Part shown: positions 33,127 through 41,966 of the stretch, piece after piece
How positions within the stretch are numbered: the stretch's first letter is position 1
Layout: each line of letters starts with the position of its first letter
Source of the DNA: Crossiella cryophila
GTDB lineage: Bacteria > Actinomycetota > Actinomycetes > Mycobacteriales > Pseudonocardiaceae
Assembly (NCBI RefSeq): GCF_014204915.1
Contig: NZ_JACHMH010000001.1
Coordinates: forward strand, 6,163,501 to 6,227,500
Length of the DNA stretch: 64,000 bases
Direction: 5' to 3'
The notes under the pieces: model-generated
The model's input: only the letters and a program-made list of their open reading frames with translations
Told to the model about the DNA's origin: nothing
The model's database searches: none
Position numbers and translations under genes: made by a program

Positions 33127-33139
33127 GTAGGCTGGACCG

Positions 33140-33724
33140 GTGGCACGGACCGATGTCGAGGAGCAGAAGGCGCAGATCGCCGAGGCGCTGTGGCGGCTGG
33201 CCGCCCGCGCCGGGCTGGAGGCGGTGAGCGTGCGCGAGGTGGCCGCCGAGGCCGGCGTGTCGGTCGGTCGGGTGCAGCACTACTTCCGCTCCAAGGACGC
33301 GATGCTGCTCTACGGGCTCAAGCTGGCCGGGCAGCGGATGGAGACCCGGATCGCGGACCGACTGACCGGGCTGGCCGGGTCACCGGAGCAGCTGCTGCGG
33401 GCCGCACTGGAGGAGGTGCTCGGCGACGATGCGGACACCCGGCAGGCGATCCGGGTCAACGTGGCCTTCCTCGGCCGGGCGATGGAGGACGTGGAGATCG
33501 CCGACGTGCTCTTCCAGGACAACGCCGAACTGCGCGCGCTGGCCGCCTACGTGGTGCGGATCGCCCAGTCGCAGGGCCGGGCGGCCGGGCTGGATCCGGA
33601 GCGGGAGGCGCGGATCATCTGGTCGCTGGCCGACGCGCTGACCATCGAACTGGCCTGCGGTCAGCTCAGCGCGGCCGAGGCGGGGGACACTATGCGCTAC
33701 CACCTGGACCGGGTGCTGCGGTAG
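33140..33724 (+). CDS. TetR-family repressor
   Basis: 194 residues, GTG start with TAGGCT 6 bases upstream. The HTH is ALEAVSVREVAAEAGVSVGRVQHYFRSKDAMLLYGL in outline, the TetR signature; the remainder is a helical ligand domain resembling the BetI/TetR_C_6 type (VNVAFLGRAMEDVEIADVLF). It probably represses the divergent small membrane protein gene through the palindromes between them. Ligand unknown. Its 3' end overlaps the convergent ArsR gene by 35 bases. Confidence 0.88.
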   Translation: MARTDVEEQKAQIAEALWRLAARAGLEAVSVREVAAEAGVSVGRVQHYFRSKDAMLLYGLKLAGQRMETRIADRLTGLAGSPEQLLRAALEEVLGDDADTRQAIRVNVAFLGRAMEDVEIADVLFQDNAELRALAAYVVRIAQSQGRAAGLDPEREARIIWSLADALTIELACGQLSAAEAGDTMRYHLDRVLR

Positions 33725-34010
33725 CGAGTACGGCCTCAAGCAGGCCGGGGCACAGCACGTCCAGGTCGTCGTAACGCAGCCGCAGGTAGTGCCGCCGACC
33801 GTGCACGCGCTGGGAGACCACGCCGCTCTCCCGCAGGATCCGCCAATGCGTGGTCATCGTCGACGGGGCGGCGCCGACGTCGATCGCCCCGCAGTAGGTC
33901 TCGCCCTGGGCGGCGAGGATCCGCACGGCCGCCAGCCGGATCGGATGACCGAGCGCGGCCAGCACCTTGTCCACGGACATCTGGCCGAGATCGGGATGGA
34001 GAGCGGACAC
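33690..34010 (-). CDS. ArsR-family repressor
   Basis: 106 residues from GTG 34010 (ATG 33980 is an alternative). VDKVLAALGHPIRLAAVRILA opens a winged HTH, and DVGAAPSTMTTHWRILRESGVVSQRVHGRRHYLRL is the recognition helix plus wing. No ELCVCD metal site is present, so it probably senses something other than arsenic or cadmium. Divergent from an SDR gene with a dyad in the gap, it is likely the SDR's regulator. The stop lies inside the convergent TetR gene. Confidence 0.83.
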   Translation of the reverse strand: MSALHPDLGQMSVDKVLAALGHPIRLAAVRILAAQGETYCGAIDVGAAPSTMTTHWRILRESGVVSQRVHGRRHYLRLRYDDLDVLCPGLLEAVLATAAPGPGGSA

Positions 34011-34028
34011 GATCCGACTATACCTCCG

Positions 34029-34043
34029 TACGACATTGTCGTA
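34029..34043. promoter_or_regulatory. ArsR-type operator
   Basis: Dyad TACGAC-ATT-GTCGTA, followed by further TACGA half-sites to about 34070 (CGTATATCCGTAC). Lies between the divergent ArsR and SDR genes. Confidence 0.5.
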
Positions 34044-34095
34044 ATGTACGACTCTCTCGTATATCCGTACTGAGAACTGGTCGGAGAACTGAACC

Positions 34096-34854
34096 ATGAC
34101 GCCTGCGAACAGCGGCCTCGCCAACCGGACCGCCATCGTCACCGGCGCGGGCAGCGGCATCGGCCGGGCCACCGCCCGTGCCCTGGCGGACCAGGGCTGC
34201 CGGGTCCTCGCCGTCGGCCGCACCCAAGCCCGGCTGACCGGGACGGCGGGCGATCGGGACACGATCCGCCCGTATCCGATCGACATCACCGCTCCTGGCG
34301 CCGCCGCCCAGGTGATCGACACGGTCGGCCGGGAGTTCGGCGGCCTCGACATCCTGATCAACAACGCCGGCGTCGTCGACCAGACACCGATCGGCGGCAT
34401 CGACCCCACGGTGTTGCAGCGTCACCTGGCCGTCAATCTGATCGCGCCGATCGCCCTGACCCAGCAGGCACTCCCCCTGCTCGAAGCCGCGCACGGCACG
34501 GTGGTGAACGTCAGCACCGCCGTTGGGCAACGCGGCTGGGTCCCGATGTCCTCCTACGGCGCGAGCAAGGCCGCCCTGGACTTCCTCACCAGAACCTGGG
34601 CGGTCGAACTGGCTCCCAGGGGCATCCGGGTCGTCGCCGTCGCACCGGGTCCCATCAACACTCCGATGCTCGCCAACAACGACTACGGCGAGGCGGACAC
34701 CGCCGAGATGCACAAGAACCTCGGCCGGGTGCCCCTCGGACGCCCAGGGCGGCCCGAAGAAGTCGCCTGGTGGATCGTGAACATGGTGCGACCGGAGGCC
34801 GGCTTCGTCACCGGCGTGGTGCTGCCCGTCGACGGCGGCTACAGCGTCGCCTGA
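34096..34854 (+). CDS. SDR-family oxidoreductase
   Basis: 252 residues, classical SDR. TGAGSGIGRA (cofactor), NNAG, Ser in VNVSTAV, and Tyr/Lys in SYGASKAAL are present. PGPINTPML and the C-terminal GFVTGVVLPVDGGYS are typical of 3-oxoacyl-ACP reductase-like enzymes. It reduces a carbonyl with NADPH in the cytosol; substrate unknown. ATG at 34096 has GGAGAACTGAACC upstream. Likely induced when the divergent ArsR repressor leaves its operator. Confidence 0.88.
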   Translation: MTPANSGLANRTAIVTGAGSGIGRATARALADQGCRVLAVGRTQARLTGTAGDRDTIRPYPIDITAPGAAAQVIDTVGREFGGLDILINNAGVVDQTPIGGIDPTVLQRHLAVNLIAPIALTQQALPLLEAAHGTVVNVSTAVGQRGWVPMSSYGASKAALDFLTRTWAVELAPRGIRVVAVAPGPINTPMLANNDYGEADTAEMHKNLGRVPLGRPGRPEEVAWWIVNMVRPEAGFVTGVVLPVDGGYSVA

Positions 34855-34904
34855 TTCGCCAGGGGTGGCGGCGGGGGCGACCTGGCAGCCATTAGGGTTT
34901 CCGC

Positions 34905-35666
34905 ATGTCGGTGCGCGTGGAGCGACAGGGCCCGGTCAGCACGGTGGTGCTGTCCCGCCCGGACAAACGCAACGCGGTGGACGGTCCGACCGCGGCGGCG
35001 CTGGCCGCGGCCTTCCGGGAGTTCGACGCCGATCCGGCTGCGGCGGTGGCCGTGTTGTGGGGCGAGGGCGGCACCTTCTGCGCCGGCGCGGATCTCACCG
35101 CGATCGGCACCGAGCGCGGCAACCAGGTCAGCGCGGACGGGGACGGGCCGATGGGGCCGACCCGGCTGCGGCTGGGCAAGCCGGTGATCGCCGCGGTCAG
35201 CGGGTACGCGGTGGCCGGTGGGCTGGAACTGGCGCTGTGGTGCGATCTTCGGGTGGTCGAGGCCGATGCCACCTTCGGCGTGTTCTGCCGCCGCTGGGGG
35301 GTGCCGTTGATCGACGGCGGCACGGTCCGGCTGCCCCGGCTGATCGGCGCCTCCCGGGCGATGGACCTCATCCTCACCGGGCGGCCGGTGGACGCGGCCG
35401 AGGCCGAGCGGATCGGGCTGGCCAACCGGGTGGTGCCGCCGGGACAGGCGCGGGCCGCGGCCGAGGAACTGGCCGAGCGGCTGGCCCGGTTCCCGCAGAC
35501 CTGCCTGCGCCAGGACCGGTTGTCGGTGCTGGAACAGGACGGCCTCACCGAGGAGGCCGCGATCGGCAACGAGCTGCGGCACGGCCTGGTCTCGTTGGCC
35601 ACCGACACCCTGGACGGCGCGCGGCGGTTCACCGCCGGGGCCGGGCGGCATGGCGAGTTCGAGTAG
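34905..35666 (+). CDS. enoyl-CoA hydratase/isomerase (crotonase) family
   Basis: 253 residues. The oxyanion-hole strands FCAGADLTAI and GYAVAGGLELALWCDLRV are conserved. At the position of the first catalytic Glu the sequence has FCRRWGVPLIDGGTVRLPRL, which matches the actinobacterial crotonases annotated simply as enoyl-CoA hydratase-related. Acts on acyl-CoA thioesters in the cytosol. TAGGGT lies 6 bases before the ATG, predicting a leaderless message. Followed after 9 bases by the SNF2 helicase gene, so possibly co-transcribed. Confidence 0.87.
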   Translation: MSVRVERQGPVSTVVLSRPDKRNAVDGPTAAALAAAFREFDADPAAAVAVLWGEGGTFCAGADLTAIGTERGNQVSADGDGPMGPTRLRLGKPVIAAVSGYAVAGGLELALWCDLRVVEADATFGVFCRRWGVPLIDGGTVRLPRLIGASRAMDLILTGRPVDAAEAERIGLANRVVPPGQARAAAEELAERLARFPQTCLRQDRLSVLEQDGLTEEAAIGNELRHGLVSLATDTLDGARRFTAGAGRHGEFE

Positions 35667-35675
35667 GGATCGGGT

Positions 35676-38228
35676 GTGCGGCTGACTGAGGAAGAACTCG
35701 GGCAGTGGGTGGCGGAGTTCCGGCCGGGCTCGCCGCCGCGCACCGGGCGGGTGCGGCTGGCCGAGGACGAGTGGCTGCCGGTGGCCGAGGCGTTGCCGGT
35801 GCTCAGCCGGGCCCGGCGCAATCCGGCGGCGCATCCGGCCGCGGCCTACTGGGGCACGGTGGCGGTCTTCGGGCTGCAACTGGTCACCGCGGGCCGGGCC
35901 AGCGCGCTGACCACGGCGGATGAGGAACGGGTGCGGCGCTTCGCCGAGGCGATGCCGGAGCGGGCCGGGTTCGGCGATCCGGTGGACCTGGTCCGGGAGT
36001 TCCTGGACGCGGTGGCCGACGGCATGAACGCGGCCGCGCCGGTGCTGCCGTCCCTGCCCGCGCTGACCTCGCTGTCCGAGCTGACCACCTGGAAACCCAA
36101 GCCGGAGCCGCCGGTCGCGCCCGAGGTGCGGGTCTCGCTGCGGATCGAGTTCGGGCGCACCCGACTGTTCCGCGCGGTGCTGCAGGTGCACAGCCTCATC
36201 GACCCGGCACTGGTCGCCGACGCCGCCGAGGTCTGGGCCGGGCGGGTGGACGGGCTGGGCCCGGAGGTCAAGGCCGGGGTGCTGGCCGCGATCCGGCGCA
36301 GCGCGGTGGCCTGGCCGCCGGTGGGTCGGCTGCTGGAAACCGAGGCGCCCGAGGACATCCAGCTCGCCGACGAGGAGGTGCTGCGACTGCTCGGCGGGGT
36401 GCCGGGGATCGAGGTGCACTGGCCCAAGGAGCTGGGGCGCGGGCTGAGCGCGCGGGCGGAGGTGGCGGCCACCGCGGAGCGGCCGTCCTTCTTCGGCGGG
36501 GACAAGGCATTCGCCTTCCAGTGGCGGCTCGCCTTGGGTGATGACCCGTTGACCGAGGCCGAGCTGGAGCAGCTCACCGAATCGCGGCGGCCGGTGGTGC
36601 GGCTGCGCGAGAAGTGGACGCTGGTGCCGCCGGACCTGCGGCGCAAGGCCGACAAGCCGACCATCGCGGTGCTCGGCGGGATGGACGCCCTGGAGGTCGC
36701 GCTCACCGGGTCGGCGGTGGTGGCCGGGCAGCGGCTGCCGGTGCGGGCCGCCGGGTGGCTGGAACACATGCGCGGACGGATCGCCGAGCCCGACACCGGC
36801 CGCGAACCCGTGCAGCCGCCGGTGGAGCTGGCCGCGACGTTGCGGGACTACCAGTTGCGCGGGTTGCGCTGGCTGGCCCGGATGACCGAACTCGGGCTGG
36901 GCGGCTGCCTGGCCGATGACATGGGACTGGGCAAGACGATCACGGTGATCGCGCTGCACCTGCACCGCCGCCCGGACTTCCCCGGACCGACGCTGGTGGT
37001 GTGCCCGGCCTCGCTGCTGGGAAACTGGGAACGGGAGATCCACCGGTTCGCGCCAGGGGTCGAAGTCCGCCGCTACCACGGGAACGGGCGCAGCCTGGAG
37101 GGTGTCGAGGGCGGGTTCGTGCTCACCACCTACGGCACCATGCGCCTGGACTCCGCGGTGCTGGCCGGGTTCGCCTGGGGCCTGGTGGTGGCCGATGAGG
37201 CCCAGCACGTGAAGAACCCGCGCTCGGGCACGGCCAAGGCGTTGCGCACCATCCCGGCCCCGGCCCGGGTCGCGCTGACCGGCACGCCGGTGGAGAACAC
37301 CCTGGCCGAACTGTGGGCCGTGCTGGACTGGACCACGCCTGGCCTGCTGGGCAGCCTGCCCGCCTTCCGCACCCGGTGGGCCAAGCGGATCGAGGGCGCC
37401 AAGGACACCGCGGTGGCCGACCGGTTCGCCCGCCTCGTGCGGCCGTTCCTGTTGCGCCGCCGCAAATCCGACCCCGGCATCGCCCCCGAGCTGCCACCCA
37501 AGACCGAGACCGACCAGCCGGTGTCACTGACCAGGGAACAGGCCGCGCTCTACCAGGCGACCGTGCGGGAGAGCCTGGCCGCGATCAAGGACAGCGACGG
37601 GCCGATGGCACGCCGGGGCCGGATCGTCTCGCTGCTGATCGCGCTCAAGCAGATCTGCAACCACCCGGCGCAGTTCCTCAAGGAGGCCGAACCCAAGCTG
37701 GAGAACCGCTCCGGCAAGCTGGAACTGCTCGACGAACTCCTGGCCACCATCCTGGCCGAGGACGGCGCGGTGCTCGTCTTCACCCAGTACGTGACCATGG
37801 CCCGGCTGCTCGAACAACACCTGGACGCCCGCGGCATCCCCACCCAGTTGCTGCACGGCGGCACCCCGGTCCCCCAGCGCGAACAGCTCGTGCAGCGGTT
37901 CCAGGACGGGGAGGTGCCGGTGTTCCTGTTGTCGCTCAAGGCCGCGGGCACCGGGCTCAACCTGACCAGGGCCGATCACGTGGTGCACTACGACCGGTGG
38001 TGGAACCCGGCGGTGGAGGACCAGGCCACCGACCGCGCCTACCGGATCGGGCAGACCCGGCCCGTGCAGGTGCACCGGCTGATCGCCGAGGGCACGGTGG
38101 AGGACCGGATCGCCGAGCTGATCGCGGCCAAGAAGGACCTGGCCGACTCGGTGCTCTCCGCCGGTGAGGCCGCCTTCACCGAACTCACCGACGCCGAACT
38201 GGCCGACCTGGTCGAACTGCGCCGCTAG
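35676..38228 (+). CDS. SNF2-family DEAD/DEAH-box helicase
   Basis: 850 residues, GTG start. A long actinobacterial N-terminal region (about 1-380) precedes two RecA-like domains. Motifs: I DDMGLGKT near 411-418, Ia VVCPASLLGNWE, II DEAQ near 506-509, III ALTGTPVENTLAELW, V GTGLNLT and VI DRAYRIGQTRPV. The Q..R of motif VI and overall order are those of SNF2 translocases (RapA/HepA and HARP-like), ATP-driven double-strand DNA translocases that remodel protein-DNA or RNA polymerase complexes. It shares a CTAG with the stop of the convergent SRPBCC gene. Confidence 0.92.
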   Translation: MRLTEEELGQWVAEFRPGSPPRTGRVRLAEDEWLPVAEALPVLSRARRNPAAHPAAAYWGTVAVFGLQLVTAGRASALTTADEERVRRFAEAMPERAGFGDPVDLVREFLDAVADGMNAAAPVLPSLPALTSLSELTTWKPKPEPPVAPEVRVSLRIEFGRTRLFRAVLQVHSLIDPALVADAAEVWAGRVDGLGPEVKAGVLAAIRRSAVAWPPVGRLLETEAPEDIQLADEEVLRLLGGVPGIEVHWPKELGRGLSARAEVAATAERPSFFGGDKAFAFQWRLALGDDPLTEAELEQLTESRRPVVRLREKWTLVPPDLRRKADKPTIAVLGGMDALEVALTGSAVVAGQRLPVRAAGWLEHMRGRIAEPDTGREPVQPPVELAATLRDYQLRGLRWLARMTELGLGGCLADDMGLGKTITVIALHLHRRPDFPGPTLVVCPASLLGNWEREIHRFAPGVEVRRYHGNGRSLEGVEGGFVLTTYGTMRLDSAVLAGFAWGLVVADEAQHVKNPRSGTAKALRTIPAPARVALTGTPVENTLAELWAVLDWTTPGLLGSLPAFRTRWAKRIEGAKDTAVADRFARLVRPFLLRRRKSDPGIAPELPPKTETDQPVSLTREQAALYQATVRESLAAIKDSDGPMARRGRIVSLLIALKQICNHPAQFLKEAEPKLENRSGKLELLDELLATILAEDGAVLVFTQYVTMARLLEQHLDARGIPTQLLHGGTPVPQREQLVQRFQDGEVPVFLLSLKAAGTGLNLTRADHVVHYDRWWNPAVEDQATDRAYRIGQTRPVQVHRLIAEGTVEDRIAELIAAKKDLADSVLSAGEAAFTELTDAELADLVELRR

Positions 38229-38803
38229 CTGCCCGCCTCGGCGGCGATGCGATCCAGGGCGGCCCGCCACTGCTCGCGGGCCCACTCGCGGGCGTCGGCG
38301 TCCGGGAGCTTCTCCACCTGGGCGTGCACCGCGGTCCTGCGCTCGCCGAGCAGGCTGACCTGCACCGTGGCCGGGGTGTCCCAGTCGGCCGGCTGCCAGG
38401 TGAAGCGGACCCGGTCCACCGGTTTGACCACCCGGATCTCGCCGCTGACCCCGCCGCCCTCGTACCGGTTGCCCGGCTCGAACCGGACCGGGCCGCCCAG
38501 CCACAGCTCCGGGCGCTCGGTGATCACCTTCCACACCACGTCCGCGCCCGCGGACACACTGCGCTGCACGCCGACCTGGAAGCCGGTGGCGGTCTGCCCG
38601 ACCGCCCGCTTGCCGCGTGCCTGCTCGTAGGTCACCGTGATCGACTGCTGCCACCAGCTGCTGACCTGCGGGTACACCGCGGCCAGGTGCGCGACGATGC
38701 CCTTGTGGTCCCAGTCGGCGGCGCCCGCGGCATCCAGCAGGGAGAGCCACTCGGTCCAGTCACGGCCGGTCGCGGTGCGGACGGCGTCGTCCTTGTTGGT
38801 CAT
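38225..38803 (-). CDS. DUF4287/SRPBCC-domain protein
   Basis: 192 residues from ATG 38803 (GAGGACC site). The N-terminal half, TGRDWTEWLSLLDAAGA and VSSWWQQSITVTYEQARG, is the DUF4287 module. The C-terminal half, GFQVGVQRSVSAGADVVWKVI and PVDRVRFTWQPADW, is an SRPBCC/START-like hydrophobic cavity (AHSA1 type). The combination is common in actinomycetes and is thought to bind small hydrophobic ligands; no enzyme activity is established. A longer frame to 38866 lacks a good start. Confidence 0.82.
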   Translation of the reverse strand: MTNKDDAVRTATGRDWTEWLSLLDAAGAADWDHKGIVAHLAAVYPQVSSWWQQSITVTYEQARGKRAVGQTATGFQVGVQRSVSAGADVVWKVITERPELWLGGPVRFEPGNRYEGGGVSGEIRVVKPVDRVRFTWQPADWDTPATVQVSLLGERRTAVHAQVEKLPDADAREWAREQWRAALDRIAAEAGS

Positions 38804-38964
38804 GGTCCTCAGCCTCGTTCGGGGGGAAGAAACCCCAGCCAGAACAGTCTTGCCGGTAGTGCGCATTGTCGCCTCCGGTGCCTAGTCAGGGCCACGTCCA
38901 GGGCTGACTCGGACCAGCCTGACCGCCGGAATTCACCATCCGGCCACCAAGACTGCCTCATTCT

Positions 38965-38994
38965 TCCCTATCACTCCCTATCGCGTGCTACAGT
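38965..38994 (+). promoter_or_regulatory. promoter with two TCCCTATC direct repeats
   Basis: TCCCTATC at 38965-38972 and 38975-38982, spaced exactly 10 bp (one helical turn), over the -35 region, then TACAGT (38989-38994) as -10. It precedes the excisionase-like regulator at 39025, which probably binds the repeats. Confidence 0.5.
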
Positions 38995-39024
38995 GGCGTT
39001 CGTACGGGAACCAAGGGAGTTGTT

Positions 39025-39456
39025 GTGGACGACGAGCTGTACACCGTGGACCACGTCGCCGACGTGCTCGGGCTGCACGTGAAGACCGTGCGCAACTATG
39101 TGCGCGAGGGACGACTCAAGGCGGTCCGGATCGGCAAGCAGTACCGCATCGCCCGCCGCGACCTGGAGGCGTTCACCGGCCGCACCGCCGAAGCGCCCGC
39201 CAGGGAGACCGCGGTGCGGCACCGGCACGCCGAGGCATCCACCGTGGTGCAGATCGAGGCGATCAGCTTCGAGCTGATGAGCGCGGTCAGCGGCGCCATC
39301 ACCGGTTCCCTGCAGGGCCGCGACTTCCACGCCCAGCCGATGCGCGTGCAGACCTACTACGACCAGGAACGAGCCAGCATGAAGATCATCCTCAACGGGC
39401 CGGTCGGCGACACCGCCGCGCTGCTCGACCTCGTCAACCACCTGCTGACCCGATGA
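39025..39456 (+). CDS. excisionase-type HTH DNA-binding regulator
   Basis: 143 residues, GTG start. YTVDHVADVLGLHVKTVRNYVREGRLKAVRIGKQYRIARRDLEAF in outline is the winged MerR/excisionase-like (HTH_17) DNA-binding domain; the rest (IEAISFELMSAVSGAI, MKIILNGPVGDTAALLDLV) looks like a sensing or dimer domain. In actinomycetes such proteins regulate the gene behind them. Here that is an alpha/beta hydrolase whose ATG overlaps the stop (ATGA). Direct repeats in its own promoter suggest autoregulation. Confidence 0.83.
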   Translation: MDDELYTVDHVADVLGLHVKTVRNYVREGRLKAVRIGKQYRIARRDLEAFTGRTAEAPARETAVRHRHAEASTVVQIEAISFELMSAVSGAITGSLQGRDFHAQPMRVQTYYDQERASMKIILNGPVGDTAALLDLVNHLLTR

Positions 39457-40307
39457 ACGCCATCTACCGCACCCCGGAGAGCCAACGTCTGCTCGCCGAG
39501 CGCTACCGCGCCCTGCTGACCCGCTGGCCGGTACCGTCGGACCAGGAGACGGTGTCCACTTCGGACGGTGACACCTTCGTCATCTCCAGCGGCCCGGCCG
39601 ACGCGCCGCCGCTGGTGCTGCTGCACGGTTCCGGCGGCAACGCCACCGCCTGGCTGGAGGTGGCCGCGGCGTGGTCGGAGCACTTCCGGCTGCACGCCAT
39701 CGACATCCCCGGCGAGCCCGGCCTGAGCAACCCTGACCGGATGCCGATGACCTCGGGTGCGCACGTGCGCTGGCTGAGCGAGGTGCTCGGGGCGCTGGGG
39801 GTGCGGCGAGCCCCGTTCGTGGCCACCTCGCTGAGCGGGCAGATCGCGCTGGACCAGGCGGTGCACCGGCCGGAGCAGGTGGAACGGCTGGCCCTGGTGT
39901 GCCCCAGCGGCATCGGCAGGCAGACCTTCGGCTGGCTGCCCAAGGCGCTGCTGTACGGACTGCAGGGGGAAGCCGGGCGGCGCAAGCTGTTCCGGCTGAT
40001 CATGGGCACCTCGACGCTGCCCGCGGAGATGGAGGAGTACCTGCTCTTCGTCAACCGGCACTTCCGGCCGCGCCGGGACAAGATCCGGGTGGCCACCGAC
40101 GAGGAGCTGGCCGGGCTGGACCTGCCGATGATGGTCGGGATCGGCGGGAAGGACGTGCTGCTGGACTCGGCGCAGACGCAGAGCAGGCTGGCCGGGTTCG
40201 TGCCGCGGGCGAAGGTGCACCTGTCGCCGGGGACCGGGCACTATGTGCCGGTGTCCAGCCTGCCGGTGCTGGAGTTCCTGCTCTCCCAGCAGGAATCCCG
40301 CGCCTGA
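39453..40307 (+). CDS. alpha/beta hydrolase coupled to HTH regulator
   Basis: 284 residues from ATG 39453 inside the upstream stop. LVLLHGSGGNATAWLE forms the oxyanion region, Ser128 in TSLSGQ is the nucleophile (Gly two before it is replaced by Ser126), Asp around 233 in GIGGKDVLLD and His in GTGHYVPV complete the triad. The protein is likely a cytosolic esterase or lactonase; the pairing suggests substrate-dependent induction. A long frame from 38985 is only an upstream extension in the wrong context. Confidence 0.85.
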   Translation: MNAIYRTPESQRLLAERYRALLTRWPVPSDQETVSTSDGDTFVISSGPADAPPLVLLHGSGGNATAWLEVAAAWSEHFRLHAIDIPGEPGLSNPDRMPMTSGAHVRWLSEVLGALGVRRAPFVATSLSGQIALDQAVHRPEQVERLALVCPSGIGRQTFGWLPKALLYGLQGEAGRRKLFRLIMGTSTLPAEMEEYLLFVNRHFRPRRDKIRVATDEELAGLDLPMMVGIGGKDVLLDSAQTQSRLAGFVPRAKVHLSPGTGHYVPVSSLPVLEFLLSQQESRA

Positions 40308-40322
40308 GCCGAGGGAGTCGGG

Positions 40323-41243
40323 GTGTATCCGGAGATCGAGCCGCACGAGCACGGGTTCCTGGAGGTCGGCGACGGCCACCGGGTGTACTGGGAGGTGTGC
40401 GGCAATCCGGCTGGCCTGCCCGCGGTGGTGCTGCACGGCGGTCCCGGCTCGGGCTGCACGCCGAGCTGGCGGCAGTACCTCGACCCGGCCAGGTACCGGA
40501 TCGTGCTGTTCGACCAGCGTGGCTGCGGGCGCAGCACCCCGCACGCCGGTGAATCCGAGTCGGCCTTGCGGGCCAACACCACCGCGCACCTGCTCGCCGA
40601 CATCGAGGCGCTCCGCGAACTGCTCGGGGTGCGGCGGTGGCTGGTGTTCGGCGCCTCGTGGGGTTGCGTGCTCGGGCTGCGCTACGCACAGACCTTCCCG
40701 GAACGGGTGGCCGCGGCGGTGTTCTTCGCCCTGGCCACCGGCAGCCGGGCCGAGACCGACCTGCTCACCCACGGTCTCGGCCCGGTGTTTCCCGAGGCGT
40801 GGCAACGGTTCTCCGCCGGACTCGACGGCGATCTGTCCGCCGCCTACCACCGGTTGCTGACCGATCCGGACCCGGAGGTGTGTGCCGAGGCCGCGCGGCG
40901 GTGGTGCGCATGGGAGGACGCGATCGTGCCCACCTCGCCGCCGTCCCCTCGGTTCCGGGACCCGCGGTTCCGGCTGGGTTTCGCCCGGCTGGTCACCCAC
41001 TACTGGGCCAACGGGAGTTTCCTGGCCGACGGGATCGCGCTGCGGGAGGCCGGAAAGCTCGCCGGGATCCCGGCCGTGCTGGTGCAGGGGACCATGGATC
41101 TGTCCAACCTGCTCGGCACGCCGTGGCTGCTGCACCAGGCCTGGCCGGGCAGCGAGCTGGTCATGATCGAGCACGCCGGACACGGCTCGGGCGGCGGCAT
41201 GGCCGCGGCCCTGGTCGCCGCGACCGACCGGTTCGCCGGCTAG
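40323..41243 (+). CDS. pip: proline iminopeptidase (prolyl aminopeptidase) family
   Basis: 306 residues. HGGPGSG (38-44) and FDQRGCGRSTPH are the S33 family hallmarks; nucleophile Ser112 in GASWGC (usually GGSWGS), acid Asp in QGTMDLSNL and His in EHAGHGSGG. It removes N-terminal proline from peptides in the cytosol. A few positions differ from classical PIP, so another amino-terminal or amide substrate is possible. GTG start with AGCCGAGGGAGTCGG upstream. Stop shares CTAG with the convergent LysE/RhtB gene. Confidence 0.88.
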   Translation: MYPEIEPHEHGFLEVGDGHRVYWEVCGNPAGLPAVVLHGGPGSGCTPSWRQYLDPARYRIVLFDQRGCGRSTPHAGESESALRANTTAHLLADIEALRELLGVRRWLVFGASWGCVLGLRYAQTFPERVAAAVFFALATGSRAETDLLTHGLGPVFPEAWQRFSAGLDGDLSAAYHRLLTDPDPEVCAEAARRWCAWEDAIVPTSPPSPRFRDPRFRLGFARLVTHYWANGSFLADGIALREAGKLAGIPAVLVQGTMDLSNLLGTPWLLHQAWPGSELVMIEHAGHGSGGGMAAALVAATDRFAG

Positions 41244-41851
41244 AGCAGGCGTTCCAGCAGCAACAGGGCGCCGATGAGGATCATCGCCACGCCGGAGATC
41301 CGGGAGACCAGGCGGGCGACCGCGGGCCGGGCGCGCAGCAGGCCGTCGGCGGCGGCGCCGACCGCCAGGTAGACCGCGCCGCAGGTGGCGGTGAAGGTCA
41401 GGCCCAGTGCGGCGAGCTGGAGCGGCAATGGCCAGCTCGCGGCGGGGTCGGTGAACTGGGGCAGCATGGCCACGAAGACCAGCAGGCCCTTGGGGTTGAG
41501 GCCGCTGACCGCCATGCCCTGGGCGAGGGTGCGCAGCCTGCCGCCGGCGGGGACCTCGGCCGCGCCGGGTGGTGTGGCCGGACTCCGGACGATCTTGGAG
41601 CCCAGCCACACCAGGTACACCCCGCCGACGACGGTCAGCGTGGCCAGTGCCGCCGGGGTGGCGGAGATCAACAAGCCCAGTCCGGCGGCGACCACCAGGG
41701 TCATCGCCAGGTAGCCGAGCACGATGCCGCCGGCGGCCGGGACCACCTGGCGGCGCAGGCCGGCGTTGATGGCGAAGGCCCAGTCCGGGCCGGGCACCGC
41801 GATAAGCAGGGCGGCCACGCCCCAGAAGGTGAGCAGCGAAGCGACAGGCAC
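41240..41851 (-). CDS. LysE/RhtB-family amino acid exporter
   Basis: 203 residues from GTG 41851, six hydrophobic segments. FWGVAALLIAVPGPDWAFAINAGLRR is the RhtB-type N-terminus in outline (PGPDWAF in place of the LysE SQNAF), and GMAVSGLNPKGLLVFVAMLPQF is a second conserved stretch. Exports neutral amino acids or homoserine lactone-like compounds. Divergent from an Lrp-family regulator, which probably controls it in response to the amino acid. Confidence 0.87.
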   Translation of the reverse strand: MPVASLLTFWGVAALLIAVPGPDWAFAINAGLRRQVVPAAGGIVLGYLAMTLVVAAGLGLLISATPAALATLTVVGGVYLVWLGSKIVRSPATPPGAAEVPAGGRLRTLAQGMAVSGLNPKGLLVFVAMLPQFTDPAASWPLPLQLAALGLTFTATCGAVYLAVGAAADGLLRARPAVARLVSRISGVAMILIGALLLLERLL

Positions 41852-41950
41852 GGGGTTTCCACTTTCCGCGGGGGATCTGGTTGTGCCTGAAAAGCTATGC
41901 GTCAACTCGCCAAAGGTGCTTCCAACAATTGCCCCCGCGGACCTGCTGCA

Positions 41951-41965
41951 TGGAAGAATCTTCCA
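41951..41965. promoter_or_regulatory. Lrp-type dyad TGGAAGA-A-TCTTCCA
   Basis: Perfect 7-bp arms, one central base, ending one base before the Lrp ATG at 41967. In the 115-bp gap between the divergent Lrp and LysE/RhtB genes. Probable autorepression site. Confidence 0.55.
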
Positions 41966-41966
41966 C

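Noticed and set aside
34839-37208. 789-codon minus-strand open frame opposite crotonase and SNF2 genes
   Set aside because: Gln/His/Arg/Pro-rich shadow; helicase motifs are intact on the other strand.
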